Of a stretch of 64,000 nucleotides of DNA, positions 59,321 to 64,000 are shown in pieces. The position numbers and the translations under genes were made by a program. A model generated the notes under the pieces. The model was not told the DNA's origin. It saw only the letters and a list, made by a program, of their open reading frames with translations, and did no database searches. The DNA comes from Dechloromonas agitata is5 (GTDB taxonomy: Bacteria > Pseudomonadota > Gammaproteobacteria > Burkholderiales > Rhodocyclaceae), in contig NZ_KI912532.1 of the NCBI RefSeq assembly GCF_000519045.1, forward strand, positions 1,054,001-1,118,000, written 5' to 3'. How positions within the stretch are numbered: the stretch's first letter is position 1; each line of letters begins with the position of its first letter.

Positions 59321-59901
59321 TTGTTCAGCTCCGCGAGCAGCGGCATGATCTTCTTGCTCAGGATTTCCGGCGTGATCGGGCCGGTGTGCTTCATGCGGAT
59401 GATGCCGGCCTTGTCGATGACGTAGGTTTCCGGCACGCCATAGACGCCGTAGTCGATGCCGACGCGGCCATCGAGGTCCATCACGGTCAGCTTGTACGGG
59501 TTGCCGTGCTGTGACAGCCAGCTATTGGCGCGTTCCCAGGCCAGCTTCTTCTCGTCTTCGGCCGACATCTTGCCCATGTCGAAGCCGCCGTCACCACGGA
59601 CTTCCTTGTAGTTGAGGCCGATCAGCGGCACGTCCACCTTCTTCGAAAACTCGACGAGGACCGGGTGTTCCTGGCGGCAGGAGACGCACCACGAGGACCA
59701 GACGTTGAACAGCCAGACCTTGCCCTGCATGTCCTTGGGCGACAGAGTCTTGTCCGGCTCGGCCAACTGGGCCAGCGTGAAGGCCGGGGCCGGCTTGCCG
59801 ACCAGCGGGGAGGGGACCTCGCGCGGGTTGAGGTTCAGCCCGACGGCGAGCAGGGCGACGAGGGCGGCGAAAGCGCCGAGGATCCAGTAATAACGGTTCA
59901 T
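59317..59901 (-). CDS. ccmG: Thioredoxin-like protein CcmG (DsbE)
   Basis: This 194-residue membrane-anchored periplasmic thioredoxin has an N-terminal helix (about 5 to 23), active site W71-C72-V-S-C75, and the cis-proline region YGVPETYVID. It reduces CcmH or apocytochrome c. The start at 59901 is fixed by the ATGA overlap with the ccmF stop; the longer in-frame reading is a ccmF shadow. Confidence 0.94.
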   Translation of the reverse strand: MNRYYWILGAFAALVALLAVGLNLNPREVPSPLVGKPAPAFTLAQLAEPDKTLSPKDMQGKVWLFNVWSSWCVSCRQEHPVLVEFSKKVDVPLIGLNYKEVRGDGGFDMGKMSAEDEKKLAWERANSWLSQHGNPYKLTVMDLDGRVGIDYGVYGVPETYVIDKAGIIRMKHTGPITPEILSKKIMPLLAELNK

Positions 59902-61886
59902 GCTTCTTGGGTTCCGGCAGGGAGATTGGCGGCAGCGCGTGCCTTGACGCGGTAGCGGCGGTCGAGCATGGCGATCAGGCCGCCGACCGACATCAGTACG
60001 CAACCGCCCCAGATCCAGTCGACGAAAGGCTTGTAATAGACACGGACGGCCCACTCACCCTCCGGTTTGTCGCGGTCGATCGGCTCGCCGAGCGAGACAT
60101 AGACGTCGCGCAGCAGACCGGCGTCGATCGAGGCTTCGGTCATTGGCATGGCCGAGGAGTGGTAGTTGCGTTTCTCCGGATTCATCTTGCGGACGAACTG
60201 GCCATTGACCGCCAGATCGAAATCGCCCTGGGCAGCCACGTAGTTCGGCCCTTCTACGGCCTTCACCCCGTTGAAGGTGAAGTGGTAGCCGGCAACGTCG
60301 ACCGATTCGCCGGGGGCCATCTTGACGTCCTTTTCATCCTGATAGCTGCCGACCATCGTCACGCCGACCACGAAAACGGCGACTCCGATGTGTGCCAGAT
60401 GCATGCCGACGAAACTGCGTGGCTGGCTGGCGGCAGTGGCCAGGAAACCACGGCCAGCCCGCGTGTGCTGCACCCGCTCAATGAAATTGAGCAAGGCCGT
60501 GACGACGATCCAGGTGGCGAAGAAGATGCCGAGGGCAGTCATGGCATACCACTGGCCGTACAGCAACGGCAGGGCGATGGCGACGATGACACCGACGGCG
60601 AGCGCCCACTTGACGGCCTTGGCGATTTCCGGGATGGACGCCTCCTTCCAGCGGGCGAAGGGGCCGACACCCATCAGGAAGAGGATGGGACTCATCACCG
60701 GCACGAAGACCGCATTGAAGTACGGCGGGCCGACCGAGATCTTGCCAACGCCGAGTGCGTCGATCAGCAATGGGTAGAGCGTACCGAGCAGTACGGTGGC
60801 GCAGGCGACGACGAGCAGTACGTTGTTGGTGAGCAGCAGCGACTCGCGCGAGATCAGGCCGAAGCGGCCGCCGAGGCCGACCTTGGGGGCACGCGCTGCA
60901 AACAGGGTGAGCGAGGCCCCGATCACGGCGACCAGGAAGATCAGGATGAAGATGCCGCGCCGTGGATCGGTGGCAAAGGCGTGTACCGAAGTCAGCACGC
61001 CGGAACGGACGAGGAAGGTGCCGAGCAGCGACAGCGAGAAGGCGGAGATGGCGAGCAGCACCGTCCAGTTCTTGAAACTGCCGCGTTTTTCGGTGACGGC
61101 CAGCGAATGGATCAGTGCCGTCCCGATCAGCCAGGGCATGAACGAGGCGTTCTCGACCGGATCCCAGAACCACCAGCCGCCCCAGCCTAGTTCGTAGTAG
61201 GCCCACCACGAGCCCATCGCGATGCCGAGCGTCAGGAAGATCCAGGCGGCCATGGTCCACGGTCGTGACCAGCGGGCCCAGGCCGCGTCGAGCTTGCCCG
61301 ACAACAGAGCGGCGATGGCAAAGGCATAGGCGACTGAGAAACCGACGTAGCCCATGTAGAGCAGCGGTGGGTGGATGACCAGGCCAGGGTCCTGGAGCAG
61401 CGGGTTGAGGTCGCGCCCCTCGGCGGCGCCAGGCAGCAGGCGCTCGAAGGGGTTGGAGGTGAGCAGGATGAAGAGCAGGAAGCCGAAACCGACCAAGCCG
61501 AGCGTGGCGAGCACCCGGGCGACCATCGTGTCGGGGAGTTCGCGCGAGAAAACCGCGACCAGGAAGGCCCACCAGGTCAGCATCAGAATCCACAGTAGCA
61601 GCGAACCTTCATGACCGCCCCAGACACCGGCGACGCGGTATTCGATGGGGAGCAGCGAATTGGAATGCTGGGCGACGTACACCACCGAGAAATCGTTGGC
61701 GACGAAGGCCTGCGTCAGGCAGGCGAAGGAGAAGGTGACCAGCATCGCCAGCGCAGTGGCGGCAGGGCGGGCGACGGCGATCCAGGCCTGGCGGTTGGTG
61801 TGGGCGCCGATCATCGGCAGGGTGCCGAGGATCAGCGAAACCAGCGCGGCGAGGATGAGGGCGAAATGGCCGAGTTCGGGAATCAT
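59898..61886 (-). CDS. ccmF: Heme lyase subunit CcmF
   Basis: This 662-residue polytopic protein has about 15 membrane helices. It contains the heme-handling WWD domain GWGGWWFWDPVENASFMPW and conserved periplasmic histidines (WGGHEGSLLLW, DPGLVIHPPLLYMGYVG). CcmF attaches heme to apocytochrome c with CcmH and CcmI. It ends in a periplasmic loop and a final helix near residue 630. Confidence 0.95.
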   Translation of the reverse strand: MIPELGHFALILAALVSLILGTLPMIGAHTNRQAWIAVARPAATALAMLVTFSFACLTQAFVANDFSVVYVAQHSNSLLPIEYRVAGVWGGHEGSLLLWILMLTWWAFLVAVFSRELPDTMVARVLATLGLVGFGFLLFILLTSNPFERLLPGAAEGRDLNPLLQDPGLVIHPPLLYMGYVGFSVAYAFAIAALLSGKLDAAWARWSRPWTMAAWIFLTLGIAMGSWWAYYELGWGGWWFWDPVENASFMPWLIGTALIHSLAVTEKRGSFKNWTVLLAISAFSLSLLGTFLVRSGVLTSVHAFATDPRRGIFILIFLVAVIGASLTLFAARAPKVGLGGRFGLISRESLLLTNNVLLVVACATVLLGTLYPLLIDALGVGKISVGPPYFNAVFVPVMSPILFLMGVGPFARWKEASIPEIAKAVKWALAVGVIVAIALPLLYGQWYAMTALGIFFATWIVVTALLNFIERVQHTRAGRGFLATAASQPRSFVGMHLAHIGVAVFVVGVTMVGSYQDEKDVKMAPGESVDVAGYHFTFNGVKAVEGPNYVAAQGDFDLAVNGQFVRKMNPEKRNYHSSAMPMTEASIDAGLLRDVYVSLGEPIDRDKPEGEWAVRVYYKPFVDWIWGGCVLMSVGGLIAMLDRRYRVKARAAANLPAGTQEA

Positions 61887-61888
61887 GC

Positions 61889-62374
61889 TCAGTTACCTGT
61901 CTTGGCGGCTTCGGCCGAAGAGGGCGAGACGTGCTGGTTGGCGCTCATGCCGGCCTGCGCATCACTGACCGCCTTGGCGGCTTCCGGCGGCATGTAGTTC
62001 TCGTCGTGCTTGGCCAGCACTTCGGTCGCGACGAAGGTGCCGGCGCCATCCAGTTTGCCCTGCGCGACGGCGCCCTTGCCTTCCTTGAACAGGTCGGGAA
62101 GGATGCCCTTGTAGGCGACCGGGATGTCCTTGGCGGTATCGGTGATGACGAAGCTGATCGTCACGCCGTCGGCCTGCCGCTGGATGCTGCCTTCCTTGAC
62201 CAGTCCGCCGATGCGGAACAGCTTGCCTTGTGGCGCCTTGCCGGCAGCGACCTCCGTCGGCGTGATGTACAGCGCGATGTTACTGTTCAGCGCGTTGAGG
62301 ACGAGGGCGGCGATGATGCCGATGATGGCCAGGGCGCCGCCGATCAGGGCGAGTTTCTTGTGACGGGTCTTCAT
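61889..62374 (-). CDS. ccmE: Periplasmic heme chaperone CcmE
   Basis: This 161-residue CcmE has an N-terminal membrane anchor (about 9 to 29), a beta-barrel OB-fold, and the heme-attachment site H123 with Y127 in [12 protein letters not shown]. It receives heme from CcmABCD and hands it to CcmF. ATGA overlap with ccmD. Confidence 0.95.
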   Translation of the reverse strand: MKTRHKKLALIGGALAIIGIIAALVLNALNSNIALYITPTEVAAGKAPQGKLFRIGGLVKEGSIQRQADGVTISFVITDTAKDIPVAYKGILPDLFKEGKGAVAQGKLDGAGTFVATEVLAKHDENYMPPEAAKAVSDAQAGMSANQHVSPSSAEAAKTGN

Positions 62375-62559
62375 TCGGTGGGTGTCCTGCTTTCTGCGCG
62401 AAGCTGGCGCTTCAGACGGGCGATGGTGGTCTTTCGATTGCGGGCGACGAGGATCGGTTCCACGGCCATGATCAATGCGGTGACGCCGAAGGATCCCCAG
62501 ACGTAGAAACCGTAGCCGCCCATGTGGAGGAAGTCGGCGAAGCTGTTCCAGTAGATCAT
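62371..62559 (-). CDS. ccmD: Heme exporter accessory protein CcmD
   Basis: This 62-residue protein has one membrane helix (about 17 to 38) and a basic C-terminal tail ([15 protein letters not shown]), typical of CcmD. It starts [21 protein letters not shown]. CcmD releases holo-CcmE from the CcmABC complex. ATGA overlaps with ccmC and ccmE fix both ends. Confidence 0.92.
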   Translation of the reverse strand: MIYWNSFADFLHMGGYGFYVWGSFGVTALIMAVEPILVARNRKTTIARLKRQLRAESRTPTE

Positions 62560-63302
62560 TGAACGTCTCCTGCCAGTTCGGCCTTGACCCAGTCGGCGTT
62601 GCGTTCGCGTTCGAGCATGATGGTACGCACCCGCATCAGGGCGACGGCGATGGAATACATCCAGAAGCACATGGCCATCAGCAGCATGCCGTAGAGCATG
62701 GTGGTGGCCATCGACGATTTGGTGAGGTTGACGCTGGAGCCCTGGTGCAGGGTATTCCACCACTTGACCGAGAAATAGATGATCGGGATGTTGACCACGC
62801 CGACCAGCAGCAACAGGCCGCCGGCCTTGTCGGCCCGGCGCGGATCGTCGATGGCGGCGGTCAGCGCCATGTAGCCGATGTACAGGAAGAGCAGGATCAG
62901 TTCCGAAGTCAGGCGGGCGTCCCATACCCACCACGTCCCCCACATCGGCTTGCCCCACAGGGCACCGGTCCACAGCGACAGGAAGGCCATCAGCGCGCCG
63001 GTCGGCGCCAGGGCCTGCGCCATCATCCCCGACAGGCGGGTGTTGAAGGCGAGGCCGATGGCAGCCCAGAAGGCCATCACCAGGTAGATGAACATCGACA
63101 TCCAGGAAGCCGGGACGTGGATGAAGATGATGCGGTAGCCCTCGCCCTGCTGGAAATCGGTCGGCGCCACCAGCATGCCGAGGTAGAGTCCGGCGATGCC
63201 GAACAGAACGGCGATGGCCGCAAAGTAGGGAATCAGCGTGCCGGCCAACGGATAGAAAGTGGCGGGCGAAGCAAATCGGTAGAGATTGAAGCGATCTTTC
63301 AT
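62556..63302 (-). CDS. ccmC: Heme exporter protein CcmC
   Basis: This 248-residue membrane protein has six helices and the WWD heme-binding motif [17 protein letters not shown]. Flanking periplasmic histidines lie in [11 protein letters not shown] and WNTLHQGSS. CcmC loads heme onto CcmE. Coupled by ATGA to ccmB. Confidence 0.95.
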   Translation of the reverse strand: MKDRFNLYRFASPATFYPLAGTLIPYFAAIAVLFGIAGLYLGMLVAPTDFQQGEGYRIIFIHVPASWMSMFIYLVMAFWAAIGLAFNTRLSGMMAQALAPTGALMAFLSLWTGALWGKPMWGTWWVWDARLTSELILLFLYIGYMALTAAIDDPRRADKAGGLLLLVGVVNIPIIYFSVKWWNTLHQGSSVNLTKSSMATTMLYGMLLMAMCFWMYSIAVALMRVRTIMLERERNADWVKAELAGDVQ

Positions 63303-63967
63303 TCGAGGGCGATCTTCAAGGCGGCGGCCGATGCCCAGGGGGCGAAGCCAAGTGAAGCGAAAGTCATGGCGGCCAGCAGAGACAGGTGTCCTTCCCCCCC
63401 GAGCCCGGACACTGTCGCGTCAACCGCGCCAGCGCCGAATATTAGCACCGGGATGTACAAGGGCAGAACCAGCAGCGAGAGCAGCACGCCGCCGCCGCGC
63501 AGGCCGAGGGTGAGTGCGGCACCGATGGCACCGATGCCGGACAGGGCCGGGGTGCCGAGCAGGATGGCGGCCGTCAGGACGAACAGGCCGTCACCGGTCA
63601 GGTCGAATTGCACGCCCAGTACCGGCGCGATCAGGGCCAGCGGCAGGCCGGAAACCAGCCAGTGAGCGATCACTTTCCCGGTAACCACCAGGCCGAGCGG
63701 GTGCGGGGCGAGCGCCAGTTGTTCGAGCGTGCCGTCGCGATGGTCGTCGGCGAACAGGCGAGGCAGGGACAGCATGGTGGCGAGCAGGGCGGCGACCCAC
63801 AGCACGCCGGGGGCCAGCTTGCGCAGCAGGTCCGGCTCCGGGCCGATGCCGAGCGGGAACAGGCTGACCACGATGACGAAGAAGAACAGCGCCGAGACGA
63901 TATCGGCCTGGCGGCGCATGGCCAGCTTGAGGTCGCGGCCGATGACGGCGAAGATGATTTTCAGCAT
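63299..63967 (-). CDS. ccmB: Heme exporter protein CcmB
   Basis: This 222-residue ABC-type membrane subunit has six helices and the family segment LFADDHRDGTLEQLALAPHPL. With CcmA it forms the ATPase module that releases heme-loaded CcmE from CcmC and CcmD. Confidence 0.94.
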   Translation of the reverse strand: MLKIIFAVIGRDLKLAMRRQADIVSALFFFVIVVSLFPLGIGPEPDLLRKLAPGVLWVAALLATMLSLPRLFADDHRDGTLEQLALAPHPLGLVVTGKVIAHWLVSGLPLALIAPVLGVQFDLTGDGLFVLTAAILLGTPALSGIGAIGAALTLGLRGGGVLLSLLVLPLYIPVLIFGAGAVDATVSGLGGEGHLSLLAAMTFASLGFAPWASAAALKIALE

Positions 63968-63974
63968 CGCGTCC

Positions 63975-64000
63975 TCAGCTCAGCTTCAGTTCGCGCACCG
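63975..64000 (-). CDS. ccmA: 3' end of ccmA, cut by window edge
   Basis: Only the last seven codons (VRELKLS) and a TGA stop are visible on the minus strand, 7 bases before the ccmB start. The identity comes from position: ccmA, the heme exporter ATPase, precedes ccmB in this operon type. The reading frame is the only one of the three with a sensible terminal stop and CcmA-like residues. Confidence 0.5.

Overview
The window looks like core chromosome of a betaproteobacterium, most likely Rhodocyclales (Dechloromonas/Azonexus type). That placement is an inference from gene content and gene order: a zapB-like/zapA/6S RNA cluster, a full tol-pal operon, ccmABCDEFGHI, an anaerobic-type B12 operon, and GC-rich, tightly packed genes with many ATGA overlaps. 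I see no insertion sequence, prophage, CRISPR array, rRNA or tRNA.

Layout. 1-4 kb: ilvE, a LysR regulator, a small AT-rich membrane protein and a HerA-like ATPase, all on the minus strand. 4-10 kb: yebC, a cysteine-rich secreted protein, a DnaQ-fold exonuclease, a DMT exporter, then ruvC, ruvA, an AI-2E family membrane protein and ruvB, with a LexA-type SOS box in front of ruvA. 10-15 kb: ybgC-tolQRAB-pal-cpoB. 15-20 kb: the queuosine genes queE and queC flanking a PilZ protein and a PAS-PAS-GGDEF-EAL protein, then a YeeE/YedE transporter. 20-21.5 kb: a small membrane protein and a Tim44-like protein.

21.6-40.9 kb is a B12 block on the minus strand under three cobalamin riboswitches. The first controls cbiMNQO (cobalt uptake) followed by cobM-cbiX-cobH-cbiD-cobL-cobI-cbiG-cobE-cobJ-cobB (early-cobalt corrin ring synthesis). 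The second controls btuB-btuC-btuD-cobO (corrinoid import and adenosylation). The third controls a second outer-membrane receptor. No precorrin-6A reductase (CobK/CbiJ) and no BtuF is encoded here, and CbiG is split into two ORFs.

41-48 kb: a zapB-like gene with a promoter that predicts a leaderless transcript, zapA, 6S RNA, an EVE-domain protein, a TSUP transporter, an enoyl-CoA hydratase-family protein, DUF485-actP (acetate uptake), and a split Aer-like pair (a PAS protein and a membrane MCP). 48-55.6 kb: a GntR regulator divergent from methylmalonyl-CoA mutase, meaB, pccB and pccA. This propionyl-CoA/methylmalonyl-CoA/succinyl-CoA module needs adenosylcobalamin and biotin, so the window holds both B12 supply and one B12-requiring enzyme. 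55.7-64 kb: an unrecognised 511-residue protein, a small divergent ORF, then the cytochrome c maturation operon ccmABCDEFGHI with napF as its last gene; ccmA runs off the right edge.

Most genes are recognisable housekeeping or metabolic families and I found no clearly novel system. The most useful leads are regulatory: the SOS box, hairpins at the ribosome binding sites behind all three riboswitches, the palindrome inside the mutase promoter, the leaderless zapB-like transcript, and the 6S terminator just before the EVE gene.
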